From the NCBI RefSeq assembly GCF_013522825.1, contig NZ_JAAMQZ010000021.1, positions 1-64,000 on the forward strand: a stretch of 64,000 nucleotides of DNA. The letters run 5' to 3'. How positions within the stretch are numbered: position 1 is the stretch's first letter; each line of letters starts with the position of its first letter. Below are positions 55,144 to 64,000 of this stretch, one piece after another. Origin of the DNA: Stutzerimonas stutzeri. Its GTDB lineage: Bacteria; Pseudomonadota; Gammaproteobacteria; Pseudomonadales; Pseudomonadaceae. The notes under the pieces are model-generated. The model was not told where the DNA came from. It did not search any database and worked only from the letters and a program-made list of their open reading frames with translations. A program made the position numbers and the translations under genes.

Positions 55144-55628
55144 ACAGCGGGCGCACGAACAACAGCTGGGTCATCTGGCTGACACTGATGGTCGCGCTGC
55201 TGCTTTCCATTGCCCCCATGCCGTACAGCACCGGGCTGGGGCGCCCGCTCTGGCTGGCCATGGTCATTGCGTACTGGGCGATTGCCTTGCCGCATCGGGG
55301 AGCGATGGCAGCGGCGTTCGTCTGCAGCCTGGTGCTCGATGTGCTTTCCGGCACGTTGCTGGGACAGAACGGACTGCCGCTGATTCTGATCACCTTCCTT
55401 GTGCTCAGCCTGCAGCAGCGTCTGCGCATGTTTCCCCTGATGCAGCAGAGCCTGGTGCTGATGGTGATCTTCGGCATCGGGCAGCTGGTGCAGTTGTGGC
55501 TCAATACGCTGACAGGCAATCGCCCGCCGACCCTGTTGTTCCTGGTGCCTGTGCCTGTTAGCGCCTTGCTCTGGCCCTGGATGTTCATCGCCTTGCAGTG
55601 GATGCGACGCCGCTTCAACGTTTATTGA
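55140..55628 (+). CDS. mreD: Rod-shape-determining membrane protein MreD
   Basis: A 162-residue inner-membrane protein with about five or six helices, from SWVIWLTLMVALLLSIAPMP to LLWPWMFIALQWMRRR, and the family pattern VCSLVLDVLSGTLLGQNGL. Its ATG overlaps the mreC stop (ATGA), so translation is coupled. It completes mreBCD. In the order I know, maf follows directly; here a PEGA-domain gene intervenes. Confidence 0.95.
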   Translation: MNSGRTNNSWVIWLTLMVALLLSIAPMPYSTGLGRPLWLAMVIAYWAIALPHRGAMAAAFVCSLVLDVLSGTLLGQNGLPLILITFLVLSLQQRLRMFPLMQQSLVLMVIFGIGQLVQLWLNTLTGNRPPTLLFLVPVPVSALLWPWMFIALQWMRRRFNVY

Positions 55629-55780
55629 GCGCTGCGTGCGTCATCGGGCCGCGTCGCTTGTGTCCTTGTGCCGTCAGGCCTTTTCTGAAATTATCCACAC
55701 TTTTAATAGCTAAAGGCCACATAGGCCTGAAACTTATAATTAGAACTATCAACGCTAAGCACAATACGGACGAATGGGTT

Positions 55781-56926
55781 ATGGATACGGGCGTTTCGAG
55801 TTATTCCAAGCCGAGAAGAGTGTTCATTGGGGCGAAGGCGATGCTGGCGGGGGCCGGCTTCTTCGGTGCACTGGTCATGGCGCTTTTGGTGGGCAGTGAT
55901 TATTCCCAGGCTGACAGCGCTGGCGTATCGGGCAAGGGCGCCGAACCCCAGATTGCGCCACTGAGCAGGGCGGCCCAGGCCGGCGGCGAGCAGTTCGAGC
56001 ACTCCGATCAGTTGACGGCCAAGATTGCCGAACTCGACGCCATCCTGGCCGAGAAGCAGCGTCTTGAAGATGCCTTGCGCGTCGAGAAGAGCGCACAAAG
56101 CGCAGCCGCTCTGCAGTCGAGCAATGCCAAGAAGCTGATCCGCATGGAGCTGGAAGATTTCTTCGCGCAGAGCAGCAATCGCGAGCGCCTCGATACGTTG
56201 CTTGCAGATTACAAACGCAGTGCTGATGAAGAGCAGGCGGCGCTGCAGCGCGTGCAGTCGGTGGAGAAGGATCTGAGTGCCAAGCAGCTGAGCTTCTCCC
56301 AGGCGGCCAGGGACGTGGAGCGCCTCAAGGCGCAGCTGGCTTCCGAAGTACGCAAGCGCAACAGCAAGAAGATCCAGTCGATTGCCCGGCGTCTGGACAA
56401 GACCCTCTATTTCAACGAGTCGGTTTCGTTCCGCTGCTCGACCACCAAGAGCCTGGCCGCCTGCCTGGCTGGTTACGAGCACGATGGACGGATGTCGCAG
56501 TGGGTGCTCGACCACTATGAGAGGGTCCTTGGCGAAGACATCCGTGATCAGGTCGAGGAACTGAAACTCAGCCCCAGCTGGTATGGCTATCGCACCAAGA
56601 CCGAGTTCTCCGAGGCAAGCATGAGCATGGATGGCACCGTCACTGCCCAGATGAGCATCCAGGCCAACGTGACCGCCAAGAAGATGATGGCCTGCGCGAT
56701 TCTCGATGTGCCCTATGAAATGTGCGACAGCAAGACTCATTCGCTTATCGTGCGCAGCAACAAGTACAACGATCAGGTGCTGATCAATGAGCAGCCACAG
56801 GGCTCGACGCCCATTTCACTGATGCTCGACAGTGGTGTTTACGAGGTCCAGGTCACCTCAGGTGGTGTGACACAAAAGCGCACCCTGTCGCTCAAGGGCG
56901 ATCAGGTCGTCAACTTCAAGTTCTGA
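55781..56926 (+). CDS. Membrane-anchored coiled-coil protein with C-terminal PEGA domain
   Basis: A protein of about 381 residues that I cannot name. A short cytoplasmic start (MDTGVSSYSKPRRVF) precedes one membrane helix (about 17-38). A long charged coiled coil follows at about 75-205, then a domain of about 110 residues with C219, C228, C305 and C315, which could form disulfides in the periplasm. It ends in a PEGA domain (about 322-381; VLINEQPQGSTPISLMLDSG). PEGA modules occur in envelope proteins. The frame is open from inside mreD, but the upstream part reads as non-coding, A+T-rich DNA with a perfect TATAAT at 55735-55740. The ribosome site is weak (CGGA). It interrupts mreD-maf and may be a late insertion with its own promoter. 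Confidence 0.8.
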   Translation: MDTGVSSYSKPRRVFIGAKAMLAGAGFFGALVMALLVGSDYSQADSAGVSGKGAEPQIAPLSRAAQAGGEQFEHSDQLTAKIAELDAILAEKQRLEDALRVEKSAQSAAALQSSNAKKLIRMELEDFFAQSSNRERLDTLLADYKRSADEEQAALQRVQSVEKDLSAKQLSFSQAARDVERLKAQLASEVRKRNSKKIQSIARRLDKTLYFNESVSFRCSTTKSLAACLAGYEHDGRMSQWVLDHYERVLGEDIRDQVEELKLSPSWYGYRTKTEFSEASMSMDGTVTAQMSIQANVTAKKMMACAILDVPYEMCDSKTHSLIVRSNKYNDQVLINEQPQGSTPISLMLDSGVYEVQVTSGGVTQKRTLSLKGDQVVNFKF

Positions 56927-56959
56927 ACTGACCGGGCTGGCGTGCCCCGCACGTCGGCT

Positions 56960-57053
56960 TTCGGGCACTGCCCGAATATGCGAACCTGCCTCGTACCTTA
57001 GGGTCTGTTGACGTTTAGTCGCAATCCGCGAACGAAATGGCAACAGACCTTAA
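56960..57053. repeat. Hairpin and inverted repeat before maf
   Basis: TTCGGGC and GCCCGAA (56960-56976) form a seven-base hairpin 33 bases after the PEGA gene stop. Next, GGTCTGTTG (57002-57010) is answered by CAACAGACC (57041-57049), a perfect nine-base inverted repeat around 30 bases, flanked by near-complementary TTAG and TTAA. The second unit resembles a short palindromic element. Confidence 0.6.
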
Positions 57054-57066
57054 ACAAGGATCAGGC

Positions 57067-57660
57067 ATGCCCGCATTGTTTCTCGCCTCCGCGTCGCCCA
57101 GACGCCGTGAATTGCTGACCCAGATCGGCGTTCGCTTTACCCTTCTTCCCGTTTCCATCGACGAGACGCCGCATGCGGCTGAAGCGCCCGACACCTACGT
57201 TCAGCGTCTGGCGCGGGAAAAGGCGCTGGCCGGGCTGTCGCACATTGAAGAGCCCGCGGCCTGCGTGCTGGGCGCCGATACCTCGGTGGTGCTGGACGGG
57301 CGCATTCTCGGTAAGCCGGTCGACAAGGCCGATGCCCTGGCGATGCTGCAGGCGCTGTCCGGGCGTGAACATCAGGTGCTGACCGCCGTGGCGCTGGCCA
57401 GCGAGGCCGGCTGCGTGGTGCGCCTGGTCGGCAGCCGGGTGCAGTTCCGCGCGATCACGGCTGATGAAGCCGAACGCTACTGGGCCAGCGGCGAGCCGCA
57501 AGACAAGGCGGGCGGCTACGCCATTCAGGGTCTGGGCGCGGTATTCGTCAGCGGCCTGCAGGGCAGCTATTCCGGGGTGGTCGGCCTGCCTCTGGGCGAA
57601 ACGGCACAGCTACTTGCTGCTTTTGGAATTCCCTTCTGGGCAACAGACACCTGTGCTTGA
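57067..57660 (+). CDS. maf: Maf family nucleoside triphosphate pyrophosphatase (YhdE-like)
   Basis: A 197-residue Maf protein, of the dTTP/UTP pyrophosphatase group. It has the start motif [33 protein letters not shown] with the catalytic aspartate, and [16 protein letters not shown]. Such enzymes hydrolyse canonical or modified NTPs and affect septation when overproduced. The ATG at 57067 follows AAGGA at seven bases; the frame opens ten codons earlier. It lies 75 bases upstream of rng, in the usual maf-rng order. Confidence 0.94.
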   Translation: MPALFLASASPRRRELLTQIGVRFTLLPVSIDETPHAAEAPDTYVQRLAREKALAGLSHIEEPAACVLGADTSVVLDGRILGKPVDKADALAMLQALSGREHQVLTAVALASEAGCVVRLVGSRVQFRAITADEAERYWASGEPQDKAGGYAIQGLGAVFVSGLQGSYSGVVGLPLGETAQLLAAFGIPFWATDTCA

Positions 57661-57735
57661 GCGTTCAAGTCGTTAGAATCGAGCTCATCTGTCAGCTTCG
57701 GCTGTTTCGTATCACGCCACAGGCCGAGAACAATA

Positions 57736-59193
57736 ATGAGCGAAGAGATTCTGATGAACATCACCCCCATGGAGTCTCGGGTGGCGGTGGTGGAGAACGG
57801 TGTCCTGCAGGAGGTGCATGTCGAACGCACCCAGCGTCGTGGCATCGTCGGCAATATCTACAAGGGCAAGGTGGTGCGGGTACTGCCGGGCATGCAGGCG
57901 GCGTTCGTCGATATCGGGCTGGAGCGCGCCGCCTTTATCCATGCTTCGGAAATTTCTGCGCGTGAAGGCAATGCCGTCGAGCCCATCAGCGCGCTGGTCC
58001 ATGAAGGCCAGGCGCTGGTGGTGCAGGTGACCAAGGACCCCATCGGCACCAAGGGCGCGCGGCTGACCACGCAGCTGTCGATTCCCTCGCGCTACCTGGT
58101 CTATATGCCCAGAACCAGCCACGTCGGGATTTCCCTGCGTATCGAGGACGAGGCCGAGCGCGAGCGCCTCAAGCAGGTGGTGGCCGAGTGCATTGCCGCC
58201 GAGGGCATCAGGGAAGTCGGCGGATTCATCCTGCGCACGGCGGCTGAGGGCGCTGGCAGCGATGAAATTCTCATGGATATCCGCTATCTGCGCCGGCTCT
58301 GGGAGCAGATCGCCGAGCAGATGAAGAGCGCCGGTGCGCCGACCATGATCTATGAAGACCTGTCGTTGGCGATGCGCACCCTGCGCGACCTGATCAATCC
58401 GCGTATCGAGAAGATCCGCATCGATTCGCGAGAGAATTTCCAGAAGGTCAGCCAGTTCGTCGACGAATTGATGCCTGAGCTGAGCGAGCATCTGGAGCAT
58501 TATCCAGGCGAGCGACCGATTTTCGATCTGTACAGCGTCGAGGATGAGATCCAGAAAGCGCTCGGTCGCAAGGTGATGCTCAAGTCCGGTGGCTACCTGA
58601 TCATCGATCCTGCCGAGGCGATGACCACAATCGACGTCAACACCGGGGCTTTCGTCGGTCATCGCACGCTTGAGGAAACCATCTTCAAGACCAATCTCGA
58701 ATCCGCCACGGCCATCGCCCGGCAGTTGCGCCTGCGCAATATCGGCGGAATCATCATCATCGACTTCATCGACATGGCGGACGAGGAGCACCGGCGTCAG
58801 GTGCTGCGTACCCTGGAAAAGCAGCTGGAGCGCGACCACGCCAAGACCAACATCATCGGCATCACCGAGCTGGGGCTGGTGCAGATGACGCGCAAGCGCA
58901 CCCGCGAGAGCCTCGAACAGGTGCTCTGCGAGCCGTGCATGTGCTGCCAGGGGCGCGGCAAGCTGAAAACGCCGGAAACGGTCTGTTACGAAATCTTCCG
59001 CGAGATCCTGCGCGAAGCCCGTGCCTACCAGCCTGAAGGCTATCGCGTGCTGGCCAACCAGAAAGTCATCGACCGCCTGCTCGACGAGGAGTCGGGCAAT
59101 GTGGCCGACCTTGAGAGCTTTATCGGGCGCTCGATCAAGTTCCAGGTCGAGACCATGTACTCGCAGGAACAGTATGACGTGGTGCTGCTCTGA
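57736..59193 (+). CDS. rng: Ribonuclease G
   Basis: A 485-residue endoribonuclease that matures the 5' end of 16S rRNA and turns over some mRNAs. The S1 domain lies at about 35-130 (GNIYKGKVVRVLPGMQAAFVD). The catalytic domain has the metal aspartates D300 (IDVNTGAF) and D343 (IIIIDFIDM). The zinc-link cysteines C398 and C401 (CEPCMCC) join the subunits of a dimer. It lacks the long C-terminal scaffold of RNase E. It begins MSEEILMNITPMESRVAVVE as expected. It belongs to the maf-rng-yhdP run. Confidence 0.97.
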   Translation: MSEEILMNITPMESRVAVVENGVLQEVHVERTQRRGIVGNIYKGKVVRVLPGMQAAFVDIGLERAAFIHASEISAREGNAVEPISALVHEGQALVVQVTKDPIGTKGARLTTQLSIPSRYLVYMPRTSHVGISLRIEDEAERERLKQVVAECIAAEGIREVGGFILRTAAEGAGSDEILMDIRYLRRLWEQIAEQMKSAGAPTMIYEDLSLAMRTLRDLINPRIEKIRIDSRENFQKVSQFVDELMPELSEHLEHYPGERPIFDLYSVEDEIQKALGRKVMLKSGGYLIIDPAEAMTTIDVNTGAFVGHRTLEETIFKTNLESATAIARQLRLRNIGGIIIIDFIDMADEEHRRQVLRTLEKQLERDHAKTNIIGITELGLVQMTRKRTRESLEQVLCEPCMCCQGRGKLKTPETVCYEIFREILREARAYQPEGYRVLANQKVIDRLLDEESGNVADLESFIGRSIKFQVETMYSQEQYDVVLL

Positions 59194-59230
59194 ACCGACG
59201 CCTGCCTGGCGATGACCGGAGCGCGTGTCC

Positions 59231-62200
59231 GTGAGCCGGCTTTCATCGCTTTTCCTCGACGTCCTGCGTCGCAGTTTCTGGCTGGCTGCGGTCGGCCTGA
59301 TGCTGGCGGCCCTGTACGTCAGTCTCGGGCGTCAGTTGATGCCACTGGTGGCCGAGTATCGTCTTGAAGTGCAGGACAAGGCGCGTGAGTGGCTGGCCAT
59401 GCCACTCAGCCTCGGGCGTCTGGAAGGTCGCTGGAGTGGCTTCGCGCCGCGGCTGCTGGCCCACGATGTGGTGCTGGGCGAAGGGGGAGCGGCGATGCGT
59501 CTGGACCGTCTGGCGCTGGAGCCTGATATAGCCGCCAGCCTCTGGGCCCGCCAGTTGCACTTCAGGTCGGTGGAGCTTTCCGGGATTCACCTGAGCCTGG
59601 TACAGGATGCCGATGGACAATGGCGTGTCGAGGGCTTTCCCCAGCAGGACAAACAAGCGACCGATCCACTGGAAAACATCGCCGAACTGCAGCGGATCGG
59701 TCGGCTATCGCTGCTCGATAGCCAAGTCACCTTCGAAGCGCATGGCGAAGCGCCGCTGACCCTGACCTACGCCAACCTGGAGCTGCGCAGCCTCGATCAG
59801 CGCTTGCAGCTGAGCGGCAGCCTGGTACTGCCCGACGGTCAGCCGCTGAGCCTGAATGCCCAGGCGCGGATCGATGCCGATGACTGGCGCGACAGCGCGG
59901 CGCGGCTGTATCTCAGGTTGCCGCAAAGCGACTGGGCAGCCTGGTTGCCCGAGAAGCTGACGGGCGACTGGAACCTGGAGCGCCTGCATGCCGGTGGTGA
60001 TATCTGGCTCGACTGGCGCGAGCGGGGCCTGACGCGTGGCGTCGCCCGCCTGGTCGCGACGACGCTTGAAGTCGGGCAAGCGCAGTCCGAGCTTGTGCGG
60101 ATCGAGGATCTGGCGATAAATGCCTATCTCGACCGCGCCGCCGAAGGCTATCGGCTGCAGCTCGACGACCTGGCCTTCAGGCTCGATGAAACCCGCTGGA
60201 GCGATACCGCGCTGGTGCTGCAGCAGGATGCCGCCCATGATCACTGGCGGTTGCAGGTCGATCATCTGCCTGTCGCGCCGCTGGCTGCGCTGATCCAGGC
60301 CCTGGCGCCCATGCCCGAGGTCGCCGGCGAATACCTGCAGGGGCTGGCGCCGCGTGGAACGCTGCGCAATGTCCAGCTCGACTATCGTGCGGCGGCGCCG
60401 TTGGCCGAGCGTCTGGCGTTCGTCGCCAATCTCGACAGGGCGAGTATCGACGCTTATCACTGGATTCCGGCTGCGCGCAATGTCAGTGGCCTGGTGCGAG
60501 GCAATCTTGGCGGCGGCGAGCTGCGCTTCGACAGCCGGGATTTCAGCCTGCATCTGGCCGAGCTGTTTCCGCGTGCGTGGGACTATCGGCGCAGCCGTGG
60601 CAGCCTCGTCTGGACGCTGGATGAGCAGGCCTTCACCTTGGTTGCGCCTTATCTGCAGGTCGAAGGCGAGGAAGGCCGGATCGCCGGTGATTTCCTGATC
60701 CGTCTGATGCGCGATCCCGAGGCCGAAGACTATATGGATCTGCGAGTCGGGATCAGCGATGGCGATGCGCGCCATACGGAAAAATACCTGCCGACCCGCT
60801 CGCCGGCGATGAGCCCGGCGCTGAGCGAGTGGCTGACGGCGGCGATTCGCGATGGCTTCGTCGAGCAGGGCTATTTCCAGTATCAGGGTTCGCTGAGCAA
60901 GGCGGCCAGCAATACGGCACGCAGCCTGAGCCTGTACTTCAAGGTCAGGGACGCCGAGTTCGCCTTCCAGCCGGGCTGGCCGGCCCTGCGCGAAGGATGC
61001 GGCGAGGTGCTGATCGAGGATGACCGGGTGCGGGTGCGTCTCGCCGAGGGGCGCATGCTCGACAGCCGCGTGCATGATGTCCTGGCGCAGATCCCGCTCG
61101 GCCAGGGGGAGCAGCCGCTGCGGCTGGCCATCGACGGGCAGGTCGAGGCGGGCCTGAGGGATGCGCTGACCCTGATGCAGGTCGCGCCTATCGGTACCGC
61201 CGGGCTGTTTGCCGGATGGCGGGGCGAAGGGCCATTGAACGGCTCGCTCAAGCTGGATATTCCGCTGGCAGGCACTGAACAGCCGAAGGTCGTGGTGGAT
61301 TTTTCCAGCGCTGATGCGTCGCTGTTCATCGCCCAGGCCGATCTGCAACTCGACGCCCTGAGTGGTGACTTTCGCTATGACAGCGAGCGCGGCCTCAGCG
61401 CTTCCGCCATCCGTGCCCGTGCACTGGGCAGTCAGGTCACGGGCAAGGCCAGCGCCATCGGCGCTCCGGGCAAGCCGGTCAGCCGTATCGAGGCGGGCGG
61501 CGTGGTGCCGCTGGCGCAGCTCAAGATCTGGCAGAAGATCGAGCAGCCCTTGCCGGCCTCGGGCGAGGTGCCGTTCCAGTTGAGCCTGACGCTGGATGGC
61601 GCTGACAACCGCCTGCAGATCGACTCGTCTTTGCTGGGAACGGCGCTGTTGCTGCCGGCGCCCTTCGCCAAGGCCGCAGGAGAGCGACGTGACACCACCC
61701 TGCGCATGACCCTGGGCGGCGAGCGCCGGCAGTACACGCTCAAGCACGGTGCGTTGGCGGCGCTGACCTTCAATACGCCGGCCAATCGCTGGGCCGAAGG
61801 GGGCGGTGAGCTGGTCCTGGGTGGCGCTGCGGCGAACCTGCGCAGCGATCAGGGCCTGCGCGTGCGCGGACGCCTGCCGCGCGTCGATCTGAGAGAGTGG
61901 CAGGCGCTGCTGGCCGAATACACCTCGCCCGCGCAGGGTCAGCAGGCAACCTCGTTGCTGCGCCGCGTGCAGCTTGATATCGGTGTCTTTGAAGGCCTGG
62001 GAACCCAGGTCGACAACCTTGCGCTGCATTTGCGCCGGCTGTCGAGCGCCTGGGCGCTGGGGCTGGACAGCCGGATCGTCGCCGGCAACGTCCATTTGCC
62101 TGATGCCGAGGGCGAACCCATCGTGCTGAAGCTGGCGCATCTGCGCTTTCCGGCAGCCGAGCCGGCGCAGCCAGACGTGCCACGCGAGGACCCGCTGGCA

Positions 62201-63031
62201 GGCATCGATCCGCGCAGCCTGCCGCCAATGGATATCACCGTGAACCAGGTGCTGCAGGGTGAGCAGCCGCTGGGCGCCTGGTCGCTGAAGATGCGTCCGC
62301 GCGGCGACGGGGTTGAGTTCTCGGAGCTGGATCTGGGGCTGAAGGGGCTCCAGCTCGCCGGCACGGGTGGCTGGAACGCATCGCGCAGCTGGTACAAGGG
62401 TCGGCTGGAAGGCGACAATCTGGCCGACGTGCTGCTTGCCTGGGGCTTTGCGCCCTCGACCACGAGTGAGCGTTTCCATCTGGATGCGGATGCCAACTGG
62501 TCCGGGTCGCCGGCGTTCTTCAGTCTGCAGCGCTTGTCCGGTCGTCTCGACGCCCGGTTGCGCAACGGCCAGTTTCGAGAGGTCGAAGGCAGCGCACAGG
62601 CATTGCGGGTGTTTGGCCTGCTCAATTTCGATTCCATCGGGCGGCGGCTGCGGCTGGACTTTTCCGATCTGTTCGGCAAGGGGTTGAGCTACGATCAGGT
62701 CAAGGGCGAGCTGATCGCTACCGAGGGTATTTTCGTGACGAAAGGCCCCGTCACGATGACCGGGCCGTCGAGCAATCTGGAACTCGACGGCACGCTGGAT
62801 ATGGTCAATGACCGGATCGACGCCAAGCTGCTGGTGACCCTGCCGGTGAGCAATAACCTGCCGTTGGCCGCGCTGATCGTGGGTGCCCCGGCCATCGGTG
62901 GCGCGCTGTTCGTGGTCGACAAGCTGCTGGGTGACAAGGTCGCCCGCTTCGCCAGCGTTCAGTACAAGGTCGAAGGACCTTGGCAATCGCCGAAGATCAC
63001 CTTCGACAAGCCCTTTGAAAAACCTAACTGA
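59231..63031 (+). CDS. yhdP: YhdP family AsmA-like protein (phospholipid transport)
   Basis: A giant inner-membrane-anchored protein of about 1266 residues. One N-terminal helix (about 14-36; SFWLAAVGLMLAALYVSLG) is followed by a long periplasmic beta-rich body with repeated AsmA/DUF3971 features, and a C-terminal AsmA-like block (NLELDGTLDMVNDRIDAKLLVTLP, YKVEGPWQSPKITFDKP). In E. coli YhdP, TamB and YdbH form hydrophobic grooves that carry phospholipids to the outer membrane. Two GTG codons lie at 59225 and 59231; GGAG is three bases from the first and nine from the second, so I choose the second. It follows rng by 37 bases. Confidence 0.92.
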   Translation: MSRLSSLFLDVLRRSFWLAAVGLMLAALYVSLGRQLMPLVAEYRLEVQDKAREWLAMPLSLGRLEGRWSGFAPRLLAHDVVLGEGGAAMRLDRLALEPDIAASLWARQLHFRSVELSGIHLSLVQDADGQWRVEGFPQQDKQATDPLENIAELQRIGRLSLLDSQVTFEAHGEAPLTLTYANLELRSLDQRLQLSGSLVLPDGQPLSLNAQARIDADDWRDSAARLYLRLPQSDWAAWLPEKLTGDWNLERLHAGGDIWLDWRERGLTRGVARLVATTLEVGQAQSELVRIEDLAINAYLDRAAEGYRLQLDDLAFRLDETRWSDTALVLQQDAAHDHWRLQVDHLPVAPLAALIQALAPMPEVAGEYLQGLAPRGTLRNVQLDYRAAAPLAERLAFVANLDRASIDAYHWIPAARNVSGLVRGNLGGGELRFDSRDFSLHLAELFPRAWDYRRSRGSLVWTLDEQAFTLVAPYLQVEGEEGRIAGDFLIRLMRDPEAEDYMDLRVGISDGDARHTEKYLPTRSPAMSPALSEWLTAAIRDGFVEQGYFQYQGSLSKAASNTARSLSLYFKVRDAEFAFQPGWPALREGCGEVLIEDDRVRVRLAEGRMLDSRVHDVLAQIPLGQGEQPLRLAIDGQVEAGLRDALTLMQVAPIGTAGLFAGWRGEGPLNGSLKLDIPLAGTEQPKVVVDFSSADASLFIAQADLQLDALSGDFRYDSERGLSASAIRARALGSQVTGKASAIGAPGKPVSRIEAGGVVPLAQLKIWQKIEQPLPASGEVPFQLSLTLDGADNRLQIDSSLLGTALLLPAPFAKAAGERRDTTLRMTLGGERRQYTLKHGALAALTFNTPANRWAEGGGELVLGGAAANLRSDQGLRVRGRLPRVDLREWQALLAEYTSPAQGQQATSLLRRVQLDIGVFEGLGTQVDNLALHLRRLSSAWALGLDSRIVAGNVHLPDAEGEPIVLKLAHLRFPAAEPAQPDVPREDPLAGIDPRSLPPMDITVNQVLQGEQPLGAWSLKMRPRGDGVEFSELDLGLKGLQLAGTGGWNASRSWYKGRLEGDNLADVLLAWGFAPSTTSERFHLDADANWSGSPAFFSLQRLSGRLDARLRNGQFREVEGSAQALRVFGLLNFDSIGRRLRLDFSDLFGKGLSYDQVKGELIATEGIFVTKGPVTMTGPSSNLELDGTLDMVNDRIDAKLLVTLPVSNNLPLAALIVGAPAIGGALFVVDKLLGDKVARFASVQYKVEGPWQSPKITFDKPFEKPN

Positions 63032-63185
63032 GCCGTTTGGAGCTTGATGGTGGACGTAAGGGAGCTGTCCCTTATCATGTAGCGTCTGCAATGAACCTGA
63101 TCCAGGGTCTTCGTCGCCCGCGCATACCGGTGCAGCGCACCGTCGTTTTCCGTACCGTGCTGGGCACGGCCCGTCTGGAGTGAAT

Positions 63186-64000
63186 ATGAGTGAACTGCTG
63201 TTACCTGTCACTGAGCGCCTGCTGACACCGGGCGGGCTGACCCTCGATGATCTGCCGGGGCTGCTCGGCGAGCTGGCCGGTCCCGGTATCGATGCGGCGG
63301 ATCTGTATTTTCAGGATCAGGTGAGCGAAACCTGGGTGCTGGAGGATGGCATCGTCAAGGAAGGCGGTTTTCATATCGAGCAGGGTGTCGGCGTGCGGGC
63401 ACTGTCCGGCGAGAAAACCGGATTCGCCTACAGCAACGCAATTACCGCCGAGGCTTTGCGACAGGCCGCGCAGGCGGCTCGCTCGATTGCCCGCAGTGGG
63501 CAGCAGGGGCGGGTCGAGGTGTTGTCGAAGGCGGCGTTCGCGCCGCTTTATGGCCGGGACAATCCGCTGGATGGCCTGGGCCGTGCGGAGAAGGTCGAGC
63601 TGCTCAAGCGTATCGATGTCGCCACGCGCGCGCTGGACCCTCGCATCAAACAGGTCACGGTGAGCCTGGCCGGTGTCTGGGAGCATGTTCTGGTGGCTGG
63701 GCTGGATGGCGGCATGGCGGCGGATATACGTCCGCTGGTGCGCTTCAACGTCAGCGTCATCGTCGAGCAGAACGGTCGCCGCGAGCGCGGCGGGCAGGGC
63801 GGCGGTGGGCGCAGCGGATACGATTATTTCCTCAGTGAAGACCGCGCCATGGGTTATGCCCGCGAAGCGCTGCGCCAGGCCCTGGTGAATCTGGATGCCG
63901 TGGCGGCACCGGCCGGCACCCTGCCGGTGGTATTGGGGCCGGGCTGGTCCGGGGTGCTGCTGCATGAGGCGGTCGGGCATGGCCTGGAGGGCGATTTCAA
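63186..64000 (+). CDS. tldD: Metalloprotease TldD, N-terminal part (cut by window end)
   Basis: The first 271 codons of TldD, a subunit of the TldD-TldE zinc protease that processes modified peptides such as microcins and degrades unfolded antitoxins. It begins MSELLLPVTERLLTPGGL. The HExxxH motif is present near the end of the visible part, H260-E261...H265 in LLHEAVGHGLEGDF. The remaining zinc ligand lies beyond the window. The ATG follows GGAG at five bases. It is placed 154 bases after yhdP. Confidence 0.96.
   Translation, partial: MSELLLPVTERLLTPGGLTLDDLPGLLGELAGPGIDAADLYFQDQVSETWVLEDGIVKEGGFHIEQGVGVRALSGEKTGFAYSNAITAEALRQAAQAARSIARSGQQGRVEVLSKAAFAPLYGRDNPLDGLGRAEKVELLKRIDVATRALDPRIKQVTVSLAGVWEHVLVAGLDGGMAADIRPLVRFNVSVIVEQNGRRERGGQGGGGRSGYDYFLSEDRAMGYAREALRQALVNLDAVAAPAGTLPVVLGPGWSGVLLHEAVGHGLEGDF

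Noticed and set aside
55691..55699. A third perfect TTATCCACA upstream of the PEGA gene
   Set aside because: It is single and isolated, and one occurrence in 64 kb on two strands is not surprising. It was noted but not counted as part of a cluster.
59705..63211. A very long open frame (about 1168 codons) antisense to yhdP
   Set aside because: It is a by-product of GC-rich codon use in yhdP. The translation is rich in Arg, Gln, His and Leu, lacks any recognisable domain, and lies exactly opposite a well-supported gene.

Overview
The window is chromosomal DNA of a Pseudomonas, probably of the stutzeri/mendocina/oleovorans kind rather than a fluorescent species. The grounds are GC-rich coding sequence, several extragenic palindrome families of the kind common in pseudomonads, and gene blocks that match the P. 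aeruginosa order as I remember it: gatB-gatA-gatC facing mreB-mreC-mreD, then maf-rng-yhdP-tldD, the roxS-roxR pair beside a SIMPL-domain gene, and speC. I see no rRNA or tRNA gene, CRISPR array, intact insertion sequence or prophage.

Left part (1-25.9 kb). This is a patchwork of small transcription units: two chemoreceptors, a TatD nuclease, Ada, a RIO-type kinase, an RND tripartite efflux operon, a heme-free bacterioferritin, a CopZ copper chaperone behind a CueR-type promoter, a TetR regulator divergent from a Bcr/CflA exporter, adenine deaminase, YigZ, a 19-cysteine copper-storage-like protein, a MATE exporter, paired DUF4136 lipoproteins, and CmoM with a MazG-like partner. The gap upstream of adenine deaminase holds two perfect DnaA boxes. 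A 140-bp MITE-like element supplies the stop codon of cmoM.

Middle (25.9-45.6 kb). This holds prfC, a FecA-like TonB receptor whose promoter is preceded by three evenly spaced palindromes, speC with a clear terminator, and a MacA-MacB-NodT export operon preceded by an 11-bp direct repeat. A Fur-type iron operon follows: a FepA/CirA-like TonB receptor, then PepSY, DUF2271 and DUF4198 proteins and a membrane-anchored flavodoxin reductase. Together these would import a ferric chelate and reduce it at or near the inner membrane. The redox two-component pair roxS/roxR closes the section.

Right part (45.6-64 kb). This starts with an AEC transporter, two tandem Na+/Ca2+ antiporters and an RlpA-like lipoprotein. 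The housekeeping block follows: GatCAB, which amidates mischarged tRNAs, and MreBCD, which sets rod shape, then Maf, RNase G, YhdP and TldD, which is cut by the window end. Two departures from the familiar order stand out. A gene for a membrane-anchored coiled-coil protein with a PEGA domain sits between mreD and maf, and the nitrilase-family gene I would expect between yhdP and tldD is absent.

All statements come from reading the sequence and from general knowledge of the families. No database search was run. Start codons were chosen from Shine-Dalgarno spacing and family N-termini, and several differ from the longest open frame.
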